Below are positions 12,595 to 21,219 of a DNA stretch of 24,104 nt, piece after piece (within the stretch, counting starts at the first letter, position 1; each line of letters starts with the position of its first letter). Made by a program: the position numbers and the translations under genes. Location: positions 1 through 24,104 of the IMG/VR virus record IMGVR_UViG_3300032296_003394. One strand, given 5' to 3'. The notes under the pieces were generated by a model that searched no databases, had not been told where the DNA came from, and saw nothing but the letters and a program-made list of their open reading frames with translations. This DNA comes from a virus.

Positions 12595-13080
12595 TTAGTT
12601 TCCTTTTAACCTGTACACTTGTACTAACCCTTCTTCCAAACTATGAAATAACCAAGGTCTGAATATAACCCCTTCATTTGGTTCCAGTAATATATTAGTG
12701 TGATAATCCCAATCCATAAAATCCTGATAATTAAAATGATACCCATCAAGAGCAGTTTTAGCACCGCTTAAATGGTGATACAAATTAAATGTAGTTCTTT
12801 CTAGTGCAACAATAAATACCCAATCATGCAGCGATTCAAAACTTTCAAAATGAATACCAAATGTTGGTTTACGGAATATACCGGAATATTTCTCATCAAC
12901 AGTTACTTCTTCAGCAAGAAGTTTTGAAAATACTGGATCTAGATCAGGTATGACTAAATTAAAATTATCAATTTCTTCACCGTATTCTTTTTCTACAAAT
13001 GGTAGAGAATATGCAACATTTCTTAAAGTTGAAATATCTTCTTCTTTGAAAAAATTATCTGCTTGTAATAATTTAATCAA
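12595..13080 (-). CDS. Possible double-stranded beta-helix protein (2OG-Fe(II) oxygenase-like)
   Basis: 161 residues. The C-terminal half has the look of a cupin/2-oxoglutarate oxygenase: a possible metal HFE (in FGIHFESF), then NLYHHLSG, WDYHTNILLEPNEGVIFRPW and a final LFHSLEEGLVQVYRLKG where the His and Arg would bind iron and cosubstrate. The HxD/E motif is not certain. Such oxygenases are frequent near tail-fibre genes of T4-like phages and may hydroxylate fibre proteins. The start is TTG at 13080, overlapping the RCC1 2 stop, with GGGGGA 8 bases upstream; no better start is seen. It lies between two RCC1 genes and is probably coupled to both. Confidence 0.5.
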   Translation of the reverse strand: MIKLLQADNFFKEEDISTLRNVAYSLPFVEKEYGEEIDNFNLVIPDLDPVFSKLLAEEVTVDEKYSGIFRKPTFGIHFESFESLHDWVFIVALERTTFNLYHHLSGAKTALDGYHFNYQDFMDWDYHTNILLEPNEGVIFRPWLFHSLEEGLVQVYRLKGN

Positions 13081-14306
13081 AAATCATCCCCCATTTCTTG
13101 GATTGCAGTTGAGTGGTTGCCGCCACAGGAAATCTGTTTCCAATTGTTTCCGCCTACTATGGTCTGTACTGGTGAACTTTTACTGGTTGTTGTATTATCA
13201 CCTAATTGACCATATAGATTATAACCCCAAGACCATAGAGTTCCATCAGTTTTAATCGCTGCTGTATGATCAGTACCACAGGCGACTTGTCGCCAGTTAG
13301 TTCCGCCTACTACGGTTTGGACTGGCGAACCTTTACTGGCAGTCGTATTATCGCCTAATTGACCATTAGTATTATAACCCCAAGTCCATAATGTTCCATC
13401 TGTTTTAATCGCTGATGTGTGGGAGGAACCACTGGCGACTTGTCGCCAGTTAGTTCCACCTGCGATTGTTTGGACTGGACTGGACTTATTTACAGAGGTA
13501 TTATCACCTAATTGACCATATAGATTATAACCCCAAGACCATAGAGTTCCATCAGTTTTAATCGCTGCTGTATAAATGGCACCACTAGCAACTTGTCGCC
13601 AGTTAGTTCCGCCTACTACGGTTTGGACTGGCGAACTTTTACTGGTAGTCGTATTATCGCCTAATTGTCCATATATATTAAAACCCCAAGTCCATAGAGT
13701 TCCATCTGTTTTGATTGCTGCTGTATGGGAGTTACCACAGGCGACTTGTCGCCAGTTAGTTCCACCTGCGATTGTTTGGACTGGTGAACTCTTATTGGTT
13801 AATGTATTATCACCTAATTGTCCATTACTATTAAAACCCCATAACCATAGAGTTCCATCTGTTTTGATTGCTGCTGTATGGGAGGAACCACCGGAAACTT
13901 GCCGCCAGTTAGTTCCACCAGCGATTGTTTGGACTGGTGAACTCTTACTGGTTACTGTATTATCACCTAATTGACCAACACCATTATAACCCCATAACCA
14001 TAGAGTTCCATCCGTTTTAATCGCTACTGTATGATTGGCGCCACCGGAAACTTGTCGCCAGTTAGTTCCACCAGCGATTGTTTGGACTGGACTGGAGTTA
14101 TTTACAGAAGTGTTATCGCCTAATTGACCATATAGATTATAACCCCAAGTCCACAAACCAGCAGTTTTAATGTTATTACCCAACCCATTTAAATACGGAT
14201 AAACCTCCATTAGGTAACTCTTGGTTACAAATTTTGTACCAAGGTCAACATTATTCTCTGCTGAACTTTCTTGGAATCCGCTATTAAATTGATTATTTGT
14301 AGACAT
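13077..14306 (-). CDS. RCC1-repeat beta-propeller protein 2 (putative receptor-binding)
   Basis: 409 residues with an N-terminal 48 residues (MSTNNQFNSGFQESSAENNV, then DLGTKFVTKSYLMEVYP) of the type that anchors fibre proteins, followed by seven RCC1 units, the number of blades in a closed RCC1 propeller. The first and fifth unit share GDNTSVN, also found in the other two proteins, suggesting shuffling of units. ATG 14306 overlaps the stop of the DUF4376 gene (TAATG). Its own stop overlaps the TTG of the oxygenase-like gene. Presumed tail adhesin. Confidence 0.88.
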   Translation of the reverse strand: MSTNNQFNSGFQESSAENNVDLGTKFVTKSYLMEVYPYLNGLGNNIKTAGLWTWGYNLYGQLGDNTSVNNSSPVQTIAGGTNWRQVSGGANHTVAIKTDGTLWLWGYNGVGQLGDNTVTSKSSPVQTIAGGTNWRQVSGGSSHTAAIKTDGTLWLWGFNSNGQLGDNTLTNKSSPVQTIAGGTNWRQVACGNSHTAAIKTDGTLWTWGFNIYGQLGDNTTTSKSSPVQTVVGGTNWRQVASGAIYTAAIKTDGTLWSWGYNLYGQLGDNTSVNKSSPVQTIAGGTNWRQVASGSSHTSAIKTDGTLWTWGYNTNGQLGDNTTASKGSPVQTVVGGTNWRQVACGTDHTAAIKTDGTLWSWGYNLYGQLGDNTTTSKSSPVQTIVGGNNWKQISCGGNHSTAIQEMGDDF

Positions 14307-15004
14307 TATACAGGCAATCCTAAATCACTAGGTGTTAGTAATACTGGTTCCAAATCTGTATTATCAGAAACCAAACTTAAATTATTTAATTCTTCTAATG
14401 TTGTACAAGCATCAATTGCAGCAATTTTAGCAGACTCCCAATCAAATACAGATTGTACATGAACAGAAACTGCTTCAACAATTGTTGCTAAATCAGCATT
14501 AGATAATGTTAAAAATTCTGAACCAAATTTCCAGTTGACACCATCTTTACCTAATTGATATGCCTGAAGATAAAGACCTCTATCTTCTCGTGTAGTCAAT
14601 ACGGATAATTGTTTATCTTGAATAATAACGGTTGTACCTTTTACTTCGTATCGGTAACGATTAGCAGCAATAATAGGTTTCAATTCTTCTTTGACAACTT
14701 CTACAGTTTTATCTTCAACATCATAATACATTTCTGCAGACGTTTCTGAGAAGTTGTATTTCGGACCAACTAATCGTTGAATTTTTGGATTATATTCCGA
14801 TGTTATTCCAATATCAGTAACAGGTATAATTCTAGCAATATCGTTTACGATAATTGCTTCACCTCTATCATTTGATAAAGGTACTTTAAAATCTATATCA
14901 AGATCATCTCTTAGTACTGACTGGAAGAAACTTGGTCTCCAGTTCATTGGACCAAGATGTACGAAATCCATGTTATCGTGTGTTTTTTCTATAAGTAAAT
15001 ACAT
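14306..15004 (-). CDS. DUF4376-type tail-fibre-associated protein
   Basis: 232 residues. The C-terminal half (ANRYRYEVKGTTVIIQDKQL, TTREDRGLYLQAYQL, VNWKFGSEFLTLSNADLATI, VHVQSVFDWE) matches the DUF4376 domain of tail-fibre and tail-fibre-assembly proteins. The N-terminal half (MYLLIEKTHDNMDFVHLGPM) is a phage domain I do not recognise. An in-frame upstream start at 15061 would overlap the RCC1 3 gene by 58 bases; ATG 15004 forms TAATG with its stop, as seen at 14306, so I chose it. Likely a fibre cap or assembly factor for the RCC1 proteins on either side. Confidence 0.72.
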   Translation of the reverse strand: MYLLIEKTHDNMDFVHLGPMNWRPSFFQSVLRDDLDIDFKVPLSNDRGEAIIVNDIARIIPVTDIGITSEYNPKIQRLVGPKYNFSETSAEMYYDVEDKTVEVVKEELKPIIAANRYRYEVKGTTVIIQDKQLSVLTTREDRGLYLQAYQLGKDGVNWKFGSEFLTLSNADLATIVEAVSVHVQSVFDWESAKIAAIDACTTLEELNNLSLVSDNTDLEPVLLTPSDLGLPV

Positions 15005-16182
15005 TATAATACTTGTCCTATGTCTGAATATTGTGTTGCTGTTGTATGTTCCCGACCGCAAGAAACCTGTTTCCAGTTAGTTCCGCCTGCTATGGTTTGG
15101 ACTGGTGAACTCTTACTGGTGGTTGTTGTATTATCACCTAATTGACCACTACCACCTATACCCCAAGACCATAGAGTTCCATCTGTTTTAATCGCTGCTG
15201 TATGACGAAAGCCGCTGGCGACAAGTCGCCAGTTATTTCCACCTGCTACGGTCTGCACTGGACTGGATTTATTAACAGAGGTATTATCTCCTAATTGGCC
15301 ATAAATACCTTCACCCCAAGTCCATAGAGTTCCATCGGTTTTAATCGCTGCTGTATGATAGCTACCGCAAGAAACCTGTTTCCAATTGTTGCCACCTGCT
15401 ATGGTTTGGACTGGTGAACTTTTACTGGTTGTTGTGCTATCACCTAATTGACCATTTGTATTCCATCCCCATAACCATAGAGTTCCATCGGTTTTGATCG
15501 CTGCTGTATGACTACCGCAAGCTACTTGTCGCCAGTTAGTTCCACCTGCTATGGTTTGGACTGGTGAACTCTTACTGGTTGTTGTATTATCTCCCAATTT
15601 ACCATTAAAATTACTACCCCAAGTCCATAGAGTTCCATCGGTTTTGATCGCTGCTGTATGACTACCGCAAGCTACTTGTCGCCAGTTAGTTCCACCAGCG
15701 ATTGTTTGGACTGGTGAACTTTTATTGGTAGTCGTATTATCACCTAATTGACCACTCCCATTAGAACCCCATAACCATAATGTTCCATCGGTTTTAATCG
15801 CTGCTGTATTATAATTGCCAGCAGCAACCTGTTTCCAGTTAGTTCCGCCAGCGATTGTTTGGACTGGTGAACTCTTATTGGTTGTTGTATTATCACCTAA
15901 GTTACCATAGCCATTATCATTAGAACCCCATAACCATAGAGTTCCATCCGTTTTAATCGCTGCTGTATGAAAATCGCCAACATATACTTGTTTCCAATTG
16001 TTGCCACCTGCTATGGTTTGTACTGGTGAACTCTTAGCGGTTGTTGTATTATCGCCTAAATCACCAGAGGAATTATAACCCCAGCCCCACAAACCGCCAT
16101 TGGCATACCTGTCAATGAGGTCTGTTGTAGTCATGAAATACTTATCAAAATCTCCAGTCTGTGCGGATTGAAACCCAGACAT
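15004..16182 (-). CDS. RCC1-repeat beta-propeller protein 3 (putative receptor-binding)
   Basis: 392 residues: N-terminal MSGFQSAQTGDFDKYFMTTT followed by DLIDRY, then seven RCC1 units. Two adjacent units (3 and 4) share the shortened VACGSHTAAIKTDGT form lacking one residue pair, a sign of recent duplication of one blade. The second unit carries a 2-residue insertion (NDNGYGNLGD). GGAGT precedes the ATG, 20 bases after the long fibre gene. No signal peptide and no catalytic motif. Same inferred role as the other two. Confidence 0.88.
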   Translation of the reverse strand: MSGFQSAQTGDFDKYFMTTTDLIDRYANGGLWGWGYNSSGDLGDNTTTAKSSPVQTIAGGNNWKQVYVGDFHTAAIKTDGTLWLWGSNDNGYGNLGDNTTTNKSSPVQTIAGGTNWKQVAAGNYNTAAIKTDGTLWLWGSNGSGQLGDNTTTNKSSPVQTIAGGTNWRQVACGSHTAAIKTDGTLWTWGSNFNGKLGDNTTTSKSSPVQTIAGGTNWRQVACGSHTAAIKTDGTLWLWGWNTNGQLGDSTTTSKSSPVQTIAGGNNWKQVSCGSYHTAAIKTDGTLWTWGEGIYGQLGDNTSVNKSSPVQTVAGGNNWRLVASGFRHTAAIKTDGTLWSWGIGGSGQLGDNTTTTSKSSPVQTIAGGTNWKQVSCGREHTTATQYSDIGQVL

Positions 16183-16202
16183 TACTTACTCCAGTTATTA
16201 GA

Positions 16203-19200
16203 TTATACTTTATTTATTTGTTTTTTCAACTCATCAATCTGTTGTTGCTGCTCTTTAATCGCTTCAATTAATAAACCAATAATGTTGCCGTATGTGATAC
16301 TTTTGTTCCCCTCAGGATCTGTATAAACAACCTCTGGAATAATCTCTTCAGCTTCCTGTGCAATTAAACCAATAGATGGTTGTTTCGATTCTTTTAAATC
16401 ATACGAAACGCCACGCAACGCTAAAGTTTTTTCCAAAGCACCAGTTAATGTTTGGATATTTTCTTTTTTGTTCGCATCAGAAAGAGAATTAAAGATAACA
16501 GAACTTAATGTTCCAGTACTTGGATTAAATGTTAAATTTGTACTAGAAACGTTTGCAGTTAATGACCCGCTAGATGCAGAAGTAATAACAGGATAATAAG
16601 TTGCATTTGTTGCTGTATCATCAGTTAACGAAATAGAAACAGTATTTGCTTTATTGTAAGCTGCATTAGCTTGATTGAATCCTGCCTGCCCAACCCCTAA
16701 AGCAACGTTGGCTTGGTTAAACGCATTGGTTGCTTGATCATAACTTAATTTAACACTGTTAGGTGTAGCAGCTGTTGTTGTACTTGTACTAGAAACACTA
16801 TCTGTCAACTGTACAATACCAGCCAACGTTGTGCTAGCAGTATTAGCAATTAAAGTTGTTATACCAGAACCGTTAAATGAACCAACATTAAAACCGTTAC
16901 CAAATGTTAAACTATTAAAAGTATTGGCAGAAATTGTTATATTTGCGCTGCCATCAAAACTTGTTCCATTGATTAATCTAGCAGATTGGAAAGCTGTTGC
17001 TGTATTTGCATTGCCATAATTATTTCCAATAACAGTTCCAACTCTCAATGTATCATAAACAGCACCAGAAAAATCAACAGTATTGTTAGCGAATTCATTA
17101 ACAACGTTCGAAAATAATTTCCAAACACCATCATGAGCATCTCTAACCAATCCAGTATGTTGATATCCAGTAGGCGCTGCGGTAAAATGACCAACAAAAC
17201 CAATATCGTTTAAATTAGCTGGATTATTATTTGCTAGATAAATTAATGAATCATTAATTGTTAAATTATTAGCACTTAATGTAGTTACATTTCCACCAAG
17301 ATACACATTTCCAGTAATTGTTAGATCATTATTGATTGTTACTGCACCAGAAATTGTACCGCCTGAACTAGCAAATTTAGTATTTGCAGTATTATAAGCT
17401 GCATTAGCTTGAGTAAATGCTAATTGACCAACCCCTAGAGCAACGTTGGCTTGTGTATAAGCTGCATTAGCTCTAGAAAACGCTGTTTGACCAACCGCTA
17501 GAGCAACATTAGCTTGTGCATAAGCACTATTAGCTTGAGTAAATGCTAATTGACCAATTAACGAATTATTAGCCTGAGTATATGCTGCATTCGCTTGGTT
17601 AAATGCGTTAGTTGCTTGGTCATAAGCTAAATTAACACTGTTAGGTGTAGCAGCTGTTGTTGTACTTGTACTAGAAACACTATCTGTTAACTGTACAATA
17701 CCAACTCCAGTTGTACTGGCAGTATTAGCAGTCAAGGTCACAGCACTTGACCCATCGAATAATCCAGGATTAAAACCGTCGCCGAATGTTAAATCATTAA
17801 AAGTATTAGCTAAAATTGTTACATCTGCACTACCATTAAAACTTGTTCCATTAATCAATCTAGAAGTTTGTAGAACAGTAGCTGTATTGGAGTTACCATA
17901 CAAACTGCCATTAAACACAGTAGAAGTTACAGAAGATAAACCAGCAATTGTTGTGTTAGTTGAACCAATGTATAGAGGTGTTGATCCTAATGTTATTGCG
18001 GAATTTGCTTTATCAAACGATGCTCGAGCAACAGCAACAGCAGTGTTTGCTTGAACAAACGCATTGGTTGCTTGATCATAACTCAATTTAACACTGTTAG
18101 GGGTTGCAGCTGTTGTTGTACTTGTACTAGATACTGAATCAGTCAACTGTACGATACCAGCTCTAGTTGTGCTAGCAGTATTAGCAGTTATAGTTACTGC
18201 ACTAGAACCGTCATATAACCCAGGATTAAAACCAGTACCTATCGTTAATGGTTTTGAAACATTAGCGGCATATCCATCTATAGAAGAAATACCTGTCAAA
18301 GCAATTAAACCAGCACTTCTATTTAACGCAATTGATGTATTACCAACATAAAGAGATGAATTACCAAACACCGCACTAGGAATTGTTCCTGTTAAATTTG
18401 CAGAGGGTAGATTGGTTAAATTAGCCCCGCTAACATTACCAATTGCAGAAATCCACCTACCAGAAGTAATTGTTCCAACTGATGTTAATGATGACCCAGT
18501 AACGCTGTTTCCAAGAGTAGTTGATGATAAAACATCAGTACCATTAATTTTAAATGTTTTACCAGAAGCAATATTTAAATTTTCTGAGCTAGACCAACTT
18601 GCAATGCTTGCAGTATTAGACCAAGTAAAAGATTTATTTGTTGCTCCAATAACTGTAAGACCACCACCATCAGCTGTTACATCTGTTGGAGCAACAACAT
18701 TTGCTAATTCTATATTTTTATCATTAACTCGTATTGTTGTTGAGTTAATAGTAGTTGTTGTTCCTTGAACAGAAAGATTTCCTGAAATATTTACATCATT
18801 CCCAAACGCAACAGTATTATTAAAATTTGTCTTACCATCAACGTAACTTTTCATTGCGTTATTGGCATTGTTTGTGTATGTTTGCGCAAATGTATTTGCT
18901 AAATCGGTGTAAGCTCTAGCAGCTGTTAAAGTTATACCATCATTTGCTTGAAGGAAAGTATTTGCATTATTAGTTCTTGTTGTATTATAGGTGTTGGCTA
19001 AATCGGTGTAAGCTCTAGCAGCTGTTAAAGTTATACCATCATTTGCTTGAAGGAAAGTATTCGCTATATCTAATTCTTTTTGTGAAATAACTTGATAGAA
19101 TGTACTTGTTTCTACATCTTTAATCTGCCAAATTTTACCAGCATTATACCATCTTAATACAGCAGTATTACCGATATTTAAAATTGTATTTGGTTCACCA

Positions 19201-21170
19201 ATACCACGATTAACAATAATATCTGTGCTAGGTGAAATGGTTGAACCAGTATTTGATTGGAATATATATGATGCACTATCAGTTGCAGAAGAACCATAGG
19301 AAATAAATGTTCCAGTTACACTAAGATTACCAGTAACCAAATCTTGCGCTGCTAAAATGTTAAATGTAGTATTAGGTAATCTTACCACATTATTTGATGT
19401 AAAAATTGGTAAAAATTTACCATCAGCATAAGATCTAGCAGCTGCTAAAGTTAATCCATCATTTGCTTGAAGGAAAGTATTAGCTCCAATTAAAGCAACA
19501 TTGCCGAAATTATTAGCTAAATCGGTGTAAGCTCTAGCGCGAGATAAAGTTATACCATCATTTGCTTGAAGGAAAGTATTAGCTCCAATTAAAGCAACAT
19601 TGCCGAAATTATTAGCTAAATCGGTGTAAGCTCTAGCACGAGATAAGGTTATACCATCATTTGCTTGAAGGAAAGTGTTAGCTGCAATTAGAGCTAGATT
19701 AGCAAAATTATTAGCTCTATCGGTATATCCTTGCAAGAATGTGTTAGCGTTATCGGTTCTTGTTGTATTATAGGTGTTGGCTAAATCGGTGTAAGCTCTA
19801 GCGCGAGATAAGGTTATACCATCATTTGCTTGAAGGAAAGTATTCGCACTAATTAGAGCTAGATTAGCAAAATTATTAGCTCTATCTGCATAACCCTGTA
19901 AGAACGTATTTGCATTATCGGTTCTTGTTGTATTATAGGTGTTGGCTAAATCGGTGTAAGCTCTAGCACGAGATAAAGTTATACCATCATTTGCTTGAAG
20001 GAAAGTGTTAGCTGCAATTAGAGCTAGATTAGCAAAATTATTCGCTCTATCTGTATATCCCTGTAAGAACGTATTTGCATTATCGGTTCTTGTTGTGTTG
20101 AACGTATTAGCTCTATCTGCATAACCTTGCAAGAACGTATTTGCATTATCGGTTCTTGTTACATTAAACGAATTGGCTTTATTGGTATAATCTTGCAAGA
20201 ACGTATTAGCATTATTAGTTCTTGTTGTATTGAACGTATTAGCTCTATCTGCATAACCTTGCAAGAACGTGTTAGCATTATTTGTATAACCCTGCAAGAA
20301 CGTGTTAGCGTTATCAGTTTTTGTTACATTAAATGAATTGGCTTTATTTGTATAATCTTGTAAGAACGTGTTAGCGTTGTCGGTTCTTGTTGTATTATAG
20401 GTGTTGGCTTTATTTGTATAACCCTGCAAGAACGTGTTGGCGTTATCGGTTCTTGTTACATTAAATGAATTGGCTTTATTTGTATAATCTTGTAAGAACG
20501 TGTTAGCGTTATCAGTTTTTGTTACATTAAACGAATTGGCTTTATTGGTATAATCTTGTAAGAACGTGTTAGCGTTTAGTATATCTTCAGTAGATACTAT
20601 TTTGTATAATTGACCATTACTGCTGTATTTGACATATGCATTAGCTGTATTAAATATTACTGAATTATTAACAGTTAAAAATTCAGAAAAGGTATTTGAC
20701 GCCCAAGCATAATTATTTGATCTGATAGATTCAGAAATTACAAGATTATTACCTTGAATCAACTCATTAGATTTTATTAATGTATTTGCAATCACTGTGC
20801 CGTTTAAAATAGAAACAGCATTTGTCAATAATGAAGTATTTGATCTAATAGAACCAGATGATAATATAGAAGCATTAGAAGCAATATTACCTGAAGCAAC
20901 TAAACTTAATGGATCTGTAATAGTTATTGTATTAGAAACTAAAGTTGGAATTTGAATTTTTACGAATCCGCTACCGCTAAAGGTCGTGTTACCAGTAAAT
21001 GCAGCTGAATTCGAAACTGAAAGACCTAATCCAGAAGAAAGTAAATTTAATGTTCCGCTAGTCTTATTAAAATCACCTGAATTTAACGTATTTACATTAT
21101 CAACCAATTGGTTAGTTGATATTAACCAATGTGAAAATGTATTTGAATAATTAATCTGAGATATAGCCAC
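16203..21170 (-). CDS. Long tail fibre with 20-residue repeats and C-terminal S74 chaperone
   Basis: 1655 residues. After an N-terminal beta-rich part (about 1-195), residues about 196-400 are tandem units of about 20 residues, NANTFLQ(G/D)YT(N/D)(K/R)AN followed by a short variable stretch and RTD. Longer units with ANDGITLSRARAYTDLAN follow up to about 760. The middle has fibre modules (GNVSGANLTNLPSANLTGTI; NPGLFDGSSAVTLTANTAST) and AYTQANVALGVGQ repeats. The C-terminal 92 residues are an S74 intramolecular chaperone beginning SDANKKENI at about 1564, with Ser and Lys (+5) placed as in the self-cleaving endosialidase type, and ending in a coiled coil. The start is GTG 21170 with AAGGGA upstream. 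Probably a trimeric long fibre trimmed after folding. Confidence 0.88.
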   Translation of the reverse strand: MAISQINYSNTFSHWLISTNQLVDNVNTLNSGDFNKTSGTLNLLSSGLGLSVSNSAAFTGNTTFSGSGFVKIQIPTLVSNTITITDPLSLVASGNIASNASILSSGSIRSNTSLLTNAVSILNGTVIANTLIKSNELIQGNNLVISESIRSNNYAWASNTFSEFLTVNNSVIFNTANAYVKYSSNGQLYKIVSTEDILNANTFLQDYTNKANSFNVTKTDNANTFLQDYTNKANSFNVTRTDNANTFLQGYTNKANTYNTTRTDNANTFLQDYTNKANSFNVTKTDNANTFLQGYTNNANTFLQGYADRANTFNTTRTNNANTFLQDYTNKANSFNVTRTDNANTFLQGYADRANTFNTTRTDNANTFLQGYTDRANNFANLALIAANTFLQANDGITLSRARAYTDLANTYNTTRTDNANTFLQGYADRANNFANLALISANTFLQANDGITLSRARAYTDLANTYNTTRTDNANTFLQGYTDRANNFANLALIAANTFLQANDGITLSRARAYTDLANNFGNVALIGANTFLQANDGITLSRARAYTDLANNFGNVALIGANTFLQANDGLTLAAARSYADGKFLPIFTSNNVVRLPNTTFNILAAQDLVTGNLSVTGTFISYGSSATDSASYIFQSNTGSTISPSTDIIVNRGIGEPNTILNIGNTAVLRWYNAGKIWQIKDVETSTFYQVISQKELDIANTFLQANDGITLTAARAYTDLANTYNTTRTNNANTFLQANDGITLTAARAYTDLANTFAQTYTNNANNAMKSYVDGKTNFNNTVAFGNDVNISGNLSVQGTTTTINSTTIRVNDKNIELANVVAPTDVTADGGGLTVIGATNKSFTWSNTASIASWSSSENLNIASGKTFKINGTDVLSSTTLGNSVTGSSLTSVGTITSGRWISAIGNVSGANLTNLPSANLTGTIPSAVFGNSSLYVGNTSIALNRSAGLIALTGISSIDGYAANVSKPLTIGTGFNPGLYDGSSAVTITANTASTTRAGIVQLTDSVSSTSTTTAATPNSVKLSYDQATNAFVQANTAVAVARASFDKANSAITLGSTPLYIGSTNTTIAGLSSVTSTVFNGSLYGNSNTATVLQTSRLINGTSFNGSADVTILANTFNDLTFGDGFNPGLFDGSSAVTLTANTASTTGVGIVQLTDSVSSTSTTTAATPNSVNLAYDQATNAFNQANAAYTQANNSLIGQLAFTQANSAYAQANVALAVGQTAFSRANAAYTQANVALGVGQLAFTQANAAYNTANTKFASSGGTISGAVTINNDLTITGNVYLGGNVTTLSANNLTINDSLIYLANNNPANLNDIGFVGHFTAAPTGYQHTGLVRDAHDGVWKLFSNVVNEFANNTVDFSGAVYDTLRVGTVIGNNYGNANTATAFQSARLINGTSFDGSANITISANTFNSLTFGNGFNVGSFNGSGITTLIANTASTTLAGIVQLTDSVSSTSTTTAATPNSVKLSYDQATNAFNQANVALGVGQAGFNQANAAYNKANTVSISLTDDTATNATYYPVITSASSGSLTANVSSTNLTFNPSTGTLSSVIFNSLSDANKKENIQTLTGALEKTLALRGVSYDLKESKQPSIGLIAQEAEEIIPEVVYTDPEGNKSITYGNIIGLLIEAIKEQQQQIDELKKQINKV
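18880..20580 (-). repeat. Tandem coding repeats in the long fibre gene
   Basis: About 60-base units encoding NANTFLQ-Y-(K/R)AN-(F/Y)N-TRTD dominate 20080-20580. A longer composite unit of about 150 bases encoding ANDGITLSRARAYTDLAN plus NNFANLALIAANTFLQ recurs several times between 18890 and 20080. Copies are often identical over tens of bases. Confidence 0.9.
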
Positions 21171-21201
21171 GTTTAATTCCCTTTAGTAAAAATTTTACAA
21201 C

Positions 21202-21209
21202 TATTTATA
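21202..21209 (-). promoter_or_regulatory. T4-type late promoter octamer for the long-fibre/RCC1 block
   Basis: Exact TATAAATA on the minus strand in the 49-base gap before GTG 21170. Downstream genes to 11577 are spaced by 20 bases or less, so this could serve the whole block. Confidence 0.7.
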
Positions 21210-21219
21210 TTAGCGTTTT

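Larger units (their letters stand above)
11577..16182 (-). repeat. About twenty RCC1-coding DNA repeats of about 150 bases in three genes
   Basis: Six, seven and seven units lie in the genes at 11577, 13077 and 15004. Units share long identical stretches at DNA level, including silent positions, between genes as well as within them (for example around the codons for GGTNWRQV and IKTDGTLW). This implies recent duplication or continuing gene conversion. Confidence 0.9.

Noticed and set aside
13576-13974. Long plus-strand open frame opposite the RCC1 2 gene
   Set aside because: It mirrors the RCC1 repeats in antisense, repeats the same unit, and has no ribosome-binding site; a shadow of the real gene.
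11577-16182. CRISPR array or diversity-generating retroelement suggested by regular repeats
   Set aside because: The repeats are about 150 bases, coding and in frame, with no short spacers; no reverse transcriptase or template/variable pair is present in the window.
18169-18768. Plus-strand frames antisense to the long fibre gene
   Set aside because: Hydrophobic low-complexity translations of the antisense of Asn/Thr/Ser-rich repeats; no family and no ribosome-binding site.
21185-21200. Hairpin GTAAAA/TTTTAC after the late promoter at 21202
   Set aside because: Loop is only one or two bases and the sequence is pure AT run; not convincing as a structured leader and unlike the HEG elements.
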